Shown: in pieces, positions 19,903 through 31,476 of the stretch | Position numbering within the stretch: position 1 is the first letter of the stretch | Layout: each line of letters opens with the position of its first letter | From: Cinnamomum chago | Lineage: Eukaryota > Streptophyta > Magnoliopsida > Laurales > Lauraceae | Assembly: GCA_038049695.1 (NCBI GenBank) | Contig: CP142451.1 | Coordinates: 46,139,001-46,203,000 of the forward strand | Direction: 5' to 3' | Length of the DNA: 64,000 bases | Program-made: the position numbers and the translations under genes | The notes under the pieces: model-generated | Told to the model about the DNA's origin: nothing | What the model saw: only the letters and a program-made list of their open reading frames with translations | The model's database searches: none

Positions 19903-21837
19903 CGCATACCCTATTTAAAGAAGCCTTGGACGTCCACTCCCTTTCATGAAGGAAAAAAAACCCTCACTAGTGTAATTCCTCCACCATTATACCCATCTCC
20001 TTTCTCTACCATAGTTCATCTCTCTTCAAAAAGGCTTATCCCAACTTGATGCTTCAACTAGAGAGGTTCCTTTCATCCTAGTATGTAGTTTTTTTTTTTA
20101 ATTTTATTTCTCCATCTTTTATGTAAAAGCATTGCATATTAGTAAAAGTGTGATTTTTTTAAATTATTCTTTTTCTTATGTGATTAATGCTTGAATTGTG
20201 TTTTCCTTGTTGTTGTTCTTGGATTGACAACCCAAGATCCTAAGGGCATGAAATAAGTAATTATGAACCCGATTCAAGAAAAATTAAAAGAGCACACTTA
20301 TCACACATTTATTTTTATTGCAATTCCCACACATTTACATTTATTAAAAAATCCACACATTTAATTTCTTGTCAATGCCACACATTTAATTTATGAAATC
20401 CACACATTTATTTATTTTTACACTGCACATTTAAATTTAAGCATTTGTTGTTTTCTTTTCTTCTTATGCTTGTTATATGTTTATGTGAATTTTTATGCAT
20501 AGTTTTTGGTTGGAACTAATTAGCATTGCATGCGTATATATATTGGTGGAGTTTAGATATGTTTAAGTTGCTGGAATTGGAGTTTGAAATTGAATAAGCA
20601 AGAAAAAACAGAGATTTGAGTCAATAATCTCAGCCAAATAATTTTTGAAAATTTGGATCCCAATATAAAGTGCACAATTCAGCATATTGTTGCAGGCATT
20701 TCAAGATGGATTTTTTTGTGAAAAGTTTGCGATTAGAAATCTGATCAAAACACATTATTTTTCGATGAAACTTAGGGAAATTAAAGTTTGATCAGTGTAC
20801 TTTCAAACCCAAAAATTTTAAGAAAAAATGATTTTGGAAAGATGGTGAACCAGTGGCTCAAACATGGTTGGTCGGACCCACCTGTGTGCAGAATTTCTGC
20901 ACAGTTTTTTTTTTAGTCATGTTCATACACTCATATCTCATTCGTTTTAAATCGTTTTCCACTTCCCTTTTTTATTTGATTCATGCATCATTGTAGTTCA
21001 AAACTCAGCTATTAAACTCAGTTTTAGGTTTCATTAGAGTAGGAAAAATCATGCATAAAAATAGCCATGCATACTAGTTTTCTAGATTTAGAATTTTCTA
21101 ACATCTCATGGCATACATTGCATTACTAACTTTCCAACTTTAGGATTAGTCTCTAATTTTATGTTTTAGATTATTTAGATAATTTCCAGAAATAAAAGAT
21201 CTTTCTAATTTTTGTTAATTGAAGATTTTAACTTAGGAAGTTTCTTAAGATTTGGAAATTCTAACCTAAGGTATCATTGACTTAATGCTTTCTAAATTTG
21301 TTATGATTTGAAAATCTTTATTTATTTGGAAAGTCCTTAACTTCAGGGAGTTGATTAACTCAGTTCACTAACTTAGGAAATTTATTAACCCTAATTGCCT
21401 AACCTAGTTTCTAATTTAGGAAACTAATTTAGTAAGGTTTTCATGCTAATTTTAGAAAGTTGGTTGTTTTCTTTTTGAATGATTTGATTTGTTACTAATC
21501 TTTGATTGATTTGGTTTCTAACTTAGGTTCATTTTTTTTCTAATTTAGCTTCTTCTTTTTTTTGGTAAGTTTTATTTTTTGGATTGTTTCTAATTTGATG
21601 TTCTAATTTGTGTGTTCTTTTGTAGCAACTTGTGATTCATTTTAGATTAGGTTTTTAGATTTTGGAAATTTTTATTATTGGAAATGTATTTAATTTTAAT
21701 TTAAAGTAGGAATGATGAATTTACTTTTCTAGATTTTAGGTTAAAATTAGATTTTATTTAGTGCAAGTGACAAAGTTGGAAAGCCCTATTTCTAAAGCTC
21801 CATGTGGATTGACCTGGTCTCACCATTTATTACTACA

Positions 21838-22319
21838 ATCAAAGCTCTGCAGTTGGAGCCGCAATCAGCTAGCTTTGGCGTTGTAGGAGACATTGCCTCC
21901 GCCCTTGAGCTGAACGGGATGGCGGCAAACTTAGAGGAGTGGACTTAGAGATCACTATTTTGACTAGTTCTAGTTGGTTTAGTCTTGGCTTTGGATTTTG
22001 ATAAAATATGTAATAATGGTTGAACCTTTTACGCTTCCTCACTACTTGACTATACTATGATGGACTTGTTTGATGCTCTGATGACAGAACATCCATTACT
22101 TTACTTGGGATTTATATGTTATGATCACTTTGATAACATTGGTTACTTATGCTTCCATTGAAATATGATGTAGATGTGATGGGAATTGTATATATATCAT
22201 TACATGTGAGATCCTAGTGAAACCCTGCAGTGCAAGGCAAATTGCTATCCTTCTAGATCCTACACCGATCGCACCCAAAATCCAGAGTAGATTTTGGAGG
22301 TCTGGTTTGGGGGCATGAC
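21838..22319. other. Non-coding remnant, possibly an LTR fragment
   Basis: There is no gene. The last 60 bases (GATCGCACCCAAAATCC ... GGTTTGGGGGCATGACA) resemble the 3' end of some plant gypsy LTRs. No partner LTR or duplication was found, so this is tentative. Confidence 0.25.
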
Positions 22320-23424
22320 ATGCATCATATAACATATAACAATAAAAGAAAAGTAAGGAGAAATAGACATGCTGGATTTATAGTGGTTCGGCCAACATAC
22401 CCTACATCCACTCCTAATATGACCTTTCCCTTTTAGTCTACGGTATTTACTAAATGAGTTTTCCAATAGGCTCACGTCTAGCCTTTTACACCTATAAATC
22501 TTTTGATATAGTGGTTTGATCACACAAGTCTACTCCACCAATCTATTTTTATAGTGGTTCAGTTAAGAAGGTCTAATCTACTTTTACAACATGATTTGAA
22601 AATAAAGTATAAAAATCAGAACACTTGCCTCTTGTAGACGAATCTAACTTTGATTGCATTCTTGAAGTTTGAAATGGAACTCCAAGCTTTGACTCGTATC
22701 TTTAGCTCCTTGGTCTTGGGATACTCCAGTGAAGTTGACAACCAAGTGAGGTAGGAAATTTTGATCTAGGGTAAGTATTGGTTTTACTTTGAGTCTAATA
22801 TGGGCCCTAGAAGAAGAGATTCCGCAAATCACACTCAATAGGAGCTTTGAATGCTCTTAGATTTTCCTATGAAGAGCATAGAGTGTGAGTGGATGTTGAT
22901 TTTGAGCTCTTTAAGTGTGTATGACTTGGTGTTGGTTCGTAGTCAAAGAGGGCTCTCAAATTCACATTGGTTACGGTCATTGAAATGAGATCAAAATATA
23001 GATAGATGAGCTCATATATGCCTGTCTACAATTAGTTGTAGACTGTTGGACCTTGACGGTTAGCCGAACTCCTGTTCCGATTAGCTGTAGGGTATGGAAC
23101 CTGAACAAATTGTTGTTCAATTCAGGTCACCAAACCATATTAGATTCATTTGTTTGGTTAAGGGTTCTAAGAGCCTTTTCCTAGTTAACTTAGGTCCAAC
23201 TTATGTGAAAAGATTGGCACAAATTGGACATTCATATTGAAGAACCACTTGATCTTTCTTGATGATGATGCAGGAGGCAAGGTCTTGAAATAGACACGGA
23301 ATTGACAACCAAAGGGAAGTACAGATTTAACTTAGGTACTAACAAAGATGTCACAATAAATGTAATGATTCCATCTATGGCATCAAAGACCATAAGCAAT
23401 GGTGCTTTATGTGTCTTTGTATAT
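22320..23424 (-). repeat. Probable degraded copia-type LTR remnant, reverse orientation
   Basis: The stretch at about 22378-22413 (TTTATAGTGGTTCGGCC, then CCCTACATCCACTCC) is the reverse complement of the U5 motif found in the Sirevirus-like LTRs here. A second, worse copy lies near 22550. No LTR ends or target duplication could be set, and no gene is seen. The right limit is simply the start of the Mutator-like element. Confidence 0.4.
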
Positions 23425-23467
23425 GGGGCTTGCTATTGGCACAACGAATTTAGCTTTTCCCACACAA
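23425..23467 (+). repeat. MULE left terminal inverted repeat
   Basis: These 43 bases are the exact reverse complement of 31477-31519. The match breaks after CACACAA. Confidence 0.95.
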
Positions 23468-23901
23468 GGAAACTTTTTTTTTTTATTACATTCATGCCCC
23501 TTCATGAAATGACCAAAATAGACATAGTCCAATAAAAACTCAAAACCTATTTTCTTTTCACACACAAGCTTCTTCCTCTCTCACTCATCTCATTCTTCAC
23601 TTCCTCCACCTTCCTTAGGCAACTCATCTTCACTCACATTCCTCCATTTTCTTCTCCTATTCAAGCCATTTACTTTCTACTTCTCACTCTCTACTTCCTC
23701 CATCCACTTTTCTACTAATCTTCACTTACATTCCTCTACTTTCTAGTGCAATGAAGGAAGAAAACAACAATCAAATTGTAACTTTAAACCAAAGTAGTAT
23801 TGGAAAGGTCAGTTCCTTTGTTTGTTTGTGTTTTTTATTTATTTTACCTCTTTTTTTAATTTTTTTCTCACCTGGAACGAGTTGCAAGTTCTCGATATGT
23901 A

Positions 23902-24030
23902 CGGACTTTCAGGTCCGAACATATGGCTTTTGTTCTGAAATTAAAGTCCGAACAAATGGATTTTGTTCGGAAATTAAAGTCCGAACAAATGGTTTTTGTT
24001 CAGACTTTAATGTCCGAACAAATGGTTTTT
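23902..24030. repeat. Hairpin minisatellite array 1 (GTCCGAACA / TTGTTCGGA)
   Basis: About four units of ~33 bp alternate GTCCGAACAAATGG with TTTTGTTCGG or TTCAGAC. The spacer between inverted arms is AAATTAAA or similar. It lies in intron 1 or at the start of exon 2 of the transposase gene. Two other arrays of the same type are in this element and none elsewhere in the window. Confidence 0.85.
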
Positions 24031-25139
24031 GTGATAAAGGTTTCAAATGCTGCTCGGATAGGTGTCAAACCTAGAGTACTCCTTGCATGCGAGAGAAGTG
24101 GACAATATAAGCATGAAGAGGGCCAAAAACGAAAAAGGGTCAAACAAACCGGTTCAAAAAAATGTGGATGCCCTTTCGCATTAAAGGGCATAAAGTTAGA
24201 CTCAAATGATGATTGGATGTTGGAGGTCACATGTGGCGTGCACAATCATTCGGCAGCAAAACATTTAGAGGGGCATTCTTTTGCAGGCAGATTATCAAAG
24301 GAGGAAACTCAGTTGCTAGTTGATATGTCCAAGAGCATGGTTAGACCAAAAGAAATTTTGGTTACGTTGAAACAAAGAAGTGAATTAAACGTAACCACAA
24401 TGAAGACAATATACAATGCACGCTACAGGTATAAAGTTAATGATCGGGGTGGAAGAAGTCAGATGCAACAACTTCTTGGGAAGCTAACAAAGCATAATTA
24501 CATTGAATGGCATAAGACTTGTGAGGACAGCGATACTGTAACTGACTTGATTTGGACGCACCCAAGCAGTTTAGATTTATTACGTGCATTTCCACATGTT
24601 TTGATAATGGACTGTACTTACAAGACCAATCGTTATCGCATGCCTCTATTGGAGGTTGTTGGAGTCATATCCACAGACATGACTTTTTCTGTATGCTTTG
24701 CATACCTTCATGCAGAACGCGAAGATAATTATGCATGGGCATTGGGTGTATTGCGGGAAATTATTGGTGATGGTATTCTTCCCGATGTCATTGTGACGGA
24801 CAGAGAACTGTCACTCATGAACGCCATTAATAGAGTATTCCCGAGTGCAACTCATTTATTATGCAAATGGCATATTAATAGAAACGTATTGGCGAGATGC
24901 AAAAAGTTGTTTGAAACTAAAGAGAAATGGGACAGGTTTATTATGAGCTGGAATATGTTAGTGTCTTCATCAACAGAAGAGGAGTTTGGTGAACAACTAC
25001 GTAAGCTAAATCAAGAATTCAGTACGTATCCTGATGCACTCAATTACGTGAAGGGTAATTGGTTAGATCATTACAAGGAGAGATTTGTTTATGCATGGAC
25101 AGACAATAGTATCCATTTTGGGAATACTACTTCGAACAG

Positions 25140-25216
25140 GTACTTTTAAAAAAATACCTTCTATTTGATTTATGCCTATTAATTGCTATGTCTCACCTCT
25201 TAACAATCATATGCAG
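25140..25216 (+). other. Intron in the MULE transposase gene
   Basis: Donor AACAG/GTACTT and acceptor ATATGCAG/GG are canonical. Splicing joins two frames without loss, completing an Arg codon before AKSSHAQLKRQLGSS. At 77 nt it is a normal short plant intron. Confidence 0.88.
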
Positions 25217-26122
25217 GGCTAAGAGTTCACATGCACAGCTTAAGAGGCAGCTGGGATCAAGTCAAGGAAATTTTGAAGCGGTTTGGACTAAAATCCACAA
25301 TTTGCTAGAGTTGCAGCATACCGGTATCAAAGCTTCATTTGAGAAAAGTAAGACAATTGTGCAACATAATTTCAAGCCGGCCGAATACAAAGAGCTTCGC
25401 GGTAATGTCTCTAAGAATGCACTTGAGAAAATCTTAACAGAAACCAAGAGAGCCAACGTAGTTGGAATTGACGCCAGTGTTTGTGGTTGTGTTATTCGAC
25501 GCACACATGGATTACCCTGTGTGCATGAGATTGCTGAATATATAAGTCAAGGGCGGCCTATTCCTCTAAGTTGCATACATCCGCATTGGTGTAAGCTTGA
25601 TATGTTGCCTACTGCCCCGTCAACAAGTTCTTCTATGGGCCTGGATTGTAAGGCAGATTTGCAGTTACTGGAAAAACGGTTCAATGAATATGATTCCACA
25701 AGAAAACTGCAACTTCTAAAGAAGATACGAGAACTATCAAAACCAGAAAGTACTCATTTGATAGAACCTGAAGTAAAATCAAGAACAAGAGGTAGACCAA
25801 GTATGAAAGTTGACACCTCAACCCGACGAGATCCAAGCGCATTTGAGTTGGTATTGTCTGCACAGGATAGGTACTCTCCTAATTCAGTTGCAAGGACAGA
25901 AGTTAAAGATAAAGGACGGTTAGAATGCAAACAAAAGAGAAGAGAAAAGATTAGTGCGATTCGTACGAGGTCAAGGAGCATTAATAATTATGTTCTCTCA
26001 TTTCCCGTGGGGTTGAGGCCTTACATTCGACATGTAAAGGACGTCGCAGCTGATGGTAACTGTGGATTCAGAGCCATCGCTGGTTTGGTTGGACTAGCCG
26101 AGGATGAATGGAGACAAGTTAG

Positions 26123-27828
26123 TGAAAGTCCACGAGGATCCTAACCCTAGAGGGGGGGTGAATAGGGTGAGCTACAACTATGACCAATTTAAAGTAATTT
26201 TCAATTCTTAACACAAACTAGTCACATGTGATGATTAATCAAATAAAATGCGGAAGCTAAACAAAAACAATCACCACATAGCAATCACCACAACACAATA
26301 TTTATAGTGGTTCGGCCTCAATGCCTACATCCACTACCGGCTTGTGAATCCAATCACCCCACCGGATTTCCACTATTTATGCTTTTTCAAAGGCTAAGCA
26401 ATAACCTCTACAATGTTGCTTTTCAAAGGCTAAACAACAACCTTACAAGATGCTTTTCTTAGGCTAAGCAATAACCTTACAATATGCTTTTCTTAGGCTA
26501 AGCAATAACCTTATACAATGCTTTTCTTAGGCTAAGCAATAACCTTTACAAATAAAGCTTTCTCTAAGAAAGTGTCTTTACAAAAGATCACTCTAAGAGA
26601 TTACAATTTAAGCTCATATGAAATTGCCTCTTGACTAGGCTAATATGAAAGTTTAATACAAATAACAAACATACACTCAATTAAGTTAAAGTGTGTGCAC
26701 AAGTGTATGAATGCTCTACTTCAATCTATTTTAACAATGAAGCTCTTAAATGAATGCATGATGCATTTTAAAATCAAAGCTTATAAAATGATGATTGAAG
26801 AGAAAAATACTAATCACATGAAAGATTCACACAACTTGAAGAAATGATCTAAAACATGTTGTATGAATATAAAAGTCTAAGAACACATGTGATTTAGGTG
26901 AGAGTGATTGCAAACCATTCTAATATACCAATGAAGATAATGAGTTTGCAAAACAACTCTTGAAATCATGCATAAGTGAAAAACAAAGATTTAAGCATGC
27001 ATGGATTTCATTTTAATGAAAATCAAAATACAAGTAAAGTGTACCTTTTTAAGAACTCATGTATTTGATTTCCAAATGGCCCCCTAGCCTTTCCAACTTC
27101 TTCCCCTTTCTTTGGCTCCAAAATGCTCTCAAAGGTTCATGGTTCAAGCCTTGAAAAAGGTTGGAAAAGAATGGACTTTATAGCCAAAAAGTTGCCAACG
27201 GCTAGTTCTCGGTCGACCGGCAAAGAGGTCTCGGTCGACCGAGAAGGCACAACGGTCAGATTTCTGACCGTTGGGGCTTCAGTTCAGAAAACTGTCCATT
27301 TGCCCTGCAGTGGTCTCGGTCGACCGGCGACACTGCCGAGACACCCCCAAAAATTCCAACTTTTGCATTTTGAAGATTTTCTTTGTGGAATTTTGTGGGT
27401 CACTAAACCAAGCTTAAAAACATGTTTTAAAACATTTAAAAACATGAAACACACAAAGCCTAAAATGATTCAAAGGTTTAAAACCAAAGGCTAGCTTGAT
27501 TTGATAAAAACTCTTTTCAAGTGAACAAGCATACAAAAATGATTCTTTTTGTAATGAATGTATGCAAAGCTCAAACCTAAATACCTAACATGATTTTCCA
27601 AATATAATGCACAAGGAATTAGGTTTTCAAAAGAGTTTTGGGTTCTAAAACCAATGCATCCAAGTTTATGATCAAAACATGCATAAACCAAAAACTTTTC
27701 CAAAACTAAAAACCAATGCATGTATAAAACTAGATTTCAAGGTATTTTAAATCAATGCATGTGTGAAATATCAAATGATGCTAAAGTGCAAATGCATCCA
27801 TCAAATTGCAAATACAAAATCCCTAACA
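26123..27828 (-). mobile_element. Solo LTR of a Sirevirus-like copia element (copy 3)
   Basis: A 1706-bp reverse LTR (TGAAAGTCC to CCCTAACA) is flanked by the perfect duplication GTTAG (26118-26122, 27829-27833). On the minus strand it has a TATA box (CTATAAAG, complement near 27176-27183), an AACGG box near 27197, GGTCGACCGG palindromes (27210-27330), and an inverted pair with stem CAACGGTCA/TGACCGTTG (about 27250-27274). A tandem TTATTGCTTAGCC block (about 26390-26545) and the U5 motif (about 26301-26375) follow. It interrupts the OTU domain of the MULE gene, so it is younger than the MULE. Confidence 0.93.
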
Positions 27829-28302
27829 GTTAGGAGAGATTTATTACAAGAGTTGCTTGCACATGTAGACCACTACAAACAATTATATGAGGTGGAGAAC
27901 AGAGTTGAGGAATTGGTGGAAACATTATCATACTATGATGACAACCCATCAATGGACAATTGGATGACTATGCCTGACATGGGGCACCTCATAGCGTCTC
28001 GTTATAATTTGGTGTTATACCACTTGAGCATAGAACAGTGTCTGACTTTCCTCCCATTGCGGTCTGTGCCAGTGCCGACACCTTCTCGAAACGAGCGAAC
28101 AATAGGTTTTGTTAATCAGAATCATTTTGTTCAATTATTCTTAGTACCTGGTCATCCAATTCCGCCCATTGCAAATAAGTGGAGACAATTTCATCACTCT
28201 TGTGCGAATGGTTGGGAGACTCCATACAGTGATCGGATTGTACAATTCAAAGAGCTTGTAACTCCAGATGTATCAACATGTGAGACAATTGATTTGGATT
28301 GA

Positions 28303-28951
28303 ATAGAAGTACATGGTGTATGTGAGACTTTATGTTGCATGTAATAACTATTTTTAAACATTTGATGGAGTTTGGAATGTGTTTTAGTAATTTCTTTTTA
28401 TTGTATTTAATGAATGCTTTGATGTATGAAGAAATTTTAAAAGTACTAGGATGCATTGGTTTTGCCGGCCGAATACAGACAGGTTTTTAAATGCGAACAG
28501 AATGGTTACAGTTAATGTTCGGAAACACAGTGCCGAACAGAATGGTTTTGTTCGGTACTGTGTTTCCGAACATAATGGGTTGGTTCGGACCTTTGTTTCC
28601 GAACAGACTGGTTTTGTTCGGCACTGTGTTTCCGAACAGACTAGTTTGGTTCGGCACTGTGTTTCCGAACATTAACTGTAACTCCCAATACATGTTCAGT
28701 TCGTCCCTTTCGAAGATTTTCATTGAAGATATACGGTTCTACATCTGTAACAATTCAAGCATATTCCAAACATAAAATCAAAGGTAAAGTAAACAAAATA
28801 CCATTTGAATTAATTAATAAAGTACAACCACTTTCCAAATAAAAGACAACTTAAAAGAGGTTCCAAGTCTTATAACAACCATCCAAATTACAAAAATAAT
28901 AAAAAAATGACTACAAGCATTGGTTTTTGTTAGTTAAACTTCTTCATAATT
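28303..28951. other. Spacer between convergent MULE genes
   Basis: It contains the 3' flanks of both genes and hairpin array 2. No further gene is seen. Both genes point toward this spacer, so their transcripts probably end here. Confidence 0.7.
28505..28682. repeat. Hairpin minisatellite array 2 with perfect 34-bp outer arms
   Basis: Positions 28505-28538 and 28649-28682 are exact reverse complements (34 bp). Between them are further units of TTTTGTTCGG-N-CTGTGTTTCCGAACA type, so the whole 178 bp can fold as one long hairpin or as several small ones. It lies between the two convergent MULE genes. Confidence 0.9.
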
Positions 28952-30826
28952 TCAGTTGTTTCTTCCCCTTGTTGACCTGCTGCGGGTGTAACTCTGTGAA
29001 CTCATGTGGGGATGTCGAATGGTTCGTTGAGCATCGGCAATGGACATTCCCCGTAAAACGTGGGCAACCTGATTCACATGGGTATATAGTCCCCGTGGAT
29101 CTTCAACCCAATGGTCCTCACCCCTTTCTATGACTTCATCAAGAATGAATAGTGCATCCGAATTACGATGCTCATAGTTCACCGCATTGCTTGACTGTGT
29201 TTCGTCGGGTCCGGGCGCAAAATTAGAGTGATGATTTGGGTTTTGTAATATCCTCCATGAGACTCGTCTGTACCAATCCATATACCCGGGAACACAATCT
29301 GCAGGACGCCTTACCGGTTGACTACGGTTCAATGCAGACAGTAGGTGATTAGACCATCCCTCCCAAATTTGATTCATGTATTGATACGCGATATGGTAGT
29401 CACGGGCAGTCGGACCTCGCGTAGCGCGAATGGGGGCTAATGGCGGTGGAGGAATAGTTTGTACTCTCCCAAACTGTCTGAGCACCCTATCCGGATGATA
29501 AGGCTCAACAACATCCATGCACTTGATGCATCCACAGTAGTATGCAACCTCGTTGAATGGGTGAAAGCGCCTAACATCACGATATGGGTCCCAAGTGACC
29601 TGAAAATAGTGAATCCAAGTATAAGATATGAAAATACATAATACAGAATAATAACATCATGTGATAGAAAATGAGTAAGAAACTTTGCGTAATTACCAAG
29701 TCAGTGCTCATGGAATCAAGTCTCTCTCGTAATGCCTGTAAAGGCGCAGACTCCCTACGAGAGACCCATCGATGGACCCGGAGGTGGGAGGGCTGATAGT
29801 GAATGTTTGGAGTTGGAGCCAAACATTTGAAGTGCTCGTACACCCAAGCTTCAAATAGAGTCAGGTAACCGGCCATTTGTTTAACTTCACGCCGGGTTGC
29901 TAACCTCAACTGCCTATATAAATATGCCAGTGCAGCAGTACCCCATGCATATGAACGTGCGTTATCCAAATCCACCAGATGTGTAAGATATATGATCAGC
30001 ACCCTTGTGTCACTCTTGTCTGTGAACAACGTACATCCCAGTAAGTACAGAAGGTAAGCTCTGACTGCACAATCAACCATCTCCTCTCCATCATCGTCAG
30101 ACATTCCACCAAACCTTTCCCGTAGCCACTTCAATCTAACAGATTGACCCCGCACCTGGATCAGCTCATCATGTGCCTCTATGGCTTTTACTCCTAGTGC
30201 ATCAACAAGGAGTGCTTGAGCTTCCTCATATGACATTCTATCATTGTACGAGACAGTCCGCCCCGTCACTGGGATGCCTATGATGGATGCAACATCATCT
30301 AAAGTGATGGTCATCTCACCAAATGGCATGTGAAAGGTGTTAGTCTCAAGTTGCCACCTTTCCACAAAACCCGATACAATAATCTTATTGACACTGCGGT
30401 ATGATGCAGTCACTAAAGGAGCCAAACTGGACCTGGACATCCATCGCCTGAACCTATCAGACCCATTCAATTGCCATTGCCACAATGGCACTTTTGACCA
30501 TGGCTTAGACACTTCAATGCTCCTCAATCCTGCAGTCAACAATTGATACATCATTATCGAATAAATTCACAACTTAATCAATCAATCAAAGTTCATATGA
30601 AACAAACGAAACACACCTCTCCACTCCAAATATGCCCAGCTATATGTGTATCAAAGCTGGTCAGTAACGACCTATCTGGTGGCCCATGAGATGGTTGCTC
30701 TTCCATCTCTGGTTGTTCTTCAACGTCCTCACTAAGAACAGGTTCTTCTACAACCTCTTCCACTGGGTGGCGACGCCTTCTGTTTGAAGCAGTAGGTCGC
30801 ACCCTAGAAGAGCTCGGTTGGTCCAT
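28952..30826 (-). CDS. Plant mobile domain (PMD, MAIN/MAIL1-like) protein of the MULE
   Basis: The start is ATG at 30826. Exon 1 runs to about 30617 (70 codons, Glu-rich, ending SFDTHIAGHIWSGE). Exon 2 is about 30529-29697 and exon 3 is 29599-28952. The second intron has clear sites (donor CTTG/GTAATT, acceptor TTTCAG/GTCACT). The first intron's exact join is not resolved. Exon 2 has FGEMTITLDDVASIIGIPV and exon 3 has TWDPYRDVRRFHPFNEVAYY and PDRVLRQFGRVQTIP, all typical of the PMD family. Host members (MAIN, MAIL1) act in nuclear genome maintenance and silencing. Transposon-borne copies are known but their role is unclear. It ends in an Arg/Ser-rich tail. The predicted length is roughly 560 residues with no internal stop seen in exons 2 and 3. 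Confidence 0.82.
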
Positions 30827-31476
30827 ATCTAAAATAAAAATACAAACATTGTAGGATTATGGTTTTTGCATCAAACTGTTCGGATGTTCAGGTCTGAACA
30901 AAGTCCATTTGTTCGGACCTGAAAGTCCGAACAAAATCATTTTGTTCGGACCTAAACATCCGAACAAATCCAATTTGTTCGGACTTTCAGGTCCGAACAA
31001 ACCGTGCTTTCTGTTAAGAAAAATAATGGCGATGATGGTGTACAAACCAGCCCAAATGCAAGGAAAAACATCACCATTGTTTGTAAAAACTTACATTCAA
31101 TGAGAATCTATCCCTATAACAAGTTTTCATGAAAAAAAAAGGTAATCTAAGATGAATAAAATGGTAAAGAATGAATGGTGAAGAAAAATGAAATGACAAT
31201 GGTGGAGATAGAGATTTACCTTTGAAAGAGGAGATGGTGTAGAGGATTGTGAATGCCGGAGTAACGCCGGAGAGATAAAAGACGCCGGAGAAGTGCAGAG
31301 AGTGGAAGAAAGGTGGATCGGCCGGATGAAAAACCCAAACAACTGCTGTGGATGAAAAACGTGTGTGTGGGGGGGAAGAAAGAGGGAAATGGAGAGAGGG
31401 CTAAAATGGGGATTTCTGCTGTGTGTGGAAAGAAAAAATGCCATTTTTAAATTATTATGATGTGTGTGGAGAGAAA
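30827..31476. other. MULE right subterminal region and probable PMD promoter
   Basis: No gene is supported. It contains hairpin array 3 and then AT- and G-rich sequence leading to the right terminal repeat. The hydrophobic frame at 31127-31444 (minus) is low-complexity. Confidence 0.5.
30878..31001. repeat. Hairpin minisatellite array 3 (TTTGTTCGGACCTGAAAGTC type)
   Basis: Units of TTTGTTCGGAC and GTCCGAACAAA alternate with spacers CTGAAA, CTAAACAT and TTTCAG. The 27-bp segment 30908-30934 is the reverse complement of a segment at about 30974-31000. It lies just upstream of the PMD gene start. Confidence 0.88.

Larger units (their letters stand above)
1..21837 (+). mobile_element. Decayed Ty3/gypsy retrotransposon, Athila type, with three nested insertions
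   Basis: Gag, protease, reverse transcriptase, RNase H and integrase segments follow each other on the plus strand from about 620 to 9586, then an untranslated stretch, then a 3' LTR starting near 11110 (TGATGAGTCC after a GAGGGG purine tract) and ending near 21837 (TTTATTACTACA). The gag wording (KFHGL, CWERFNELILACPHHG) and the protease core DLGASVNLLPYSVYEQLG are typical of Athila elements. The 5' LTR is outside the window or too decayed to see. The element carries two solo LTRs (761-2498, 5241-7068) and a complete copia-type element (11830-19902). Many stops and frameshifts make it inactive. The lineage is fairly sure; the exact LTR limits are inferred from TG/CA ends only. Confidence 0.8.
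11110..21837 (+). repeat. Athila 3' LTR, split by a nested element
   Basis: The LTR runs from TGATGAGTCCTGAAAAGTGC to a TTTATTACTACA end. The two parts are 11110-11829 and 19908-21837, about 2.65 kb in total without the insertion. The insertion site is marked by CGCAT on both sides. A TATA-like CTATTTAAAG at 19910-19919 lies just after the insertion point, so the nested element sits within a few bases upstream of the likely Athila promoter. The 19908-21837 part has no coding capacity. Confidence 0.65.
23751..28302 (+). pseudogene. MULE transposase with SWIM zinc finger and OTU cysteine-protease domain, split by a solo LTR
   Basis: Exon 1 probably starts at ATG 23751 with donor AAAG/GTCAGT at 23808. 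The next exon is open to 25139. An intron (25140-25216) then leads to an exon running to 26122. Visible parts in order: a FAR1-like zinc region (KKCGCPFALKG); the MULE DDE core (LIMDCTYKTNRYRMPLLEVV, IVTDRELSLMNAI, LCKWHINRNV); a SWIM finger (CGCVIRRTHGLPCVHEI); and an OTU domain with DGNCGFRA (catalytic Cys). The solo LTR lies in the OTU domain. After the second GTTAG the same frame resumes at 27829 and ends with NQNHFVQLFL (catalytic His) and stop at 28302. The transposase would cut and insert the element; OTU proteins remove ubiquitin. Exon 2's 5' limit is unclear because it overlaps the hairpin array. Confidence 0.87.

Noticed and set aside
28505..28682. CRISPR-like array of short repeats with spacers
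   Set aside because: This is plant DNA, and the units are inverted rather than direct, with related spacers and no cas genes.
31127..31444. 105-codon minus-strand frame rich in Ser, Phe, His
   Set aside because: Low-complexity sequence next to the MULE terminal repeat, with no motif.
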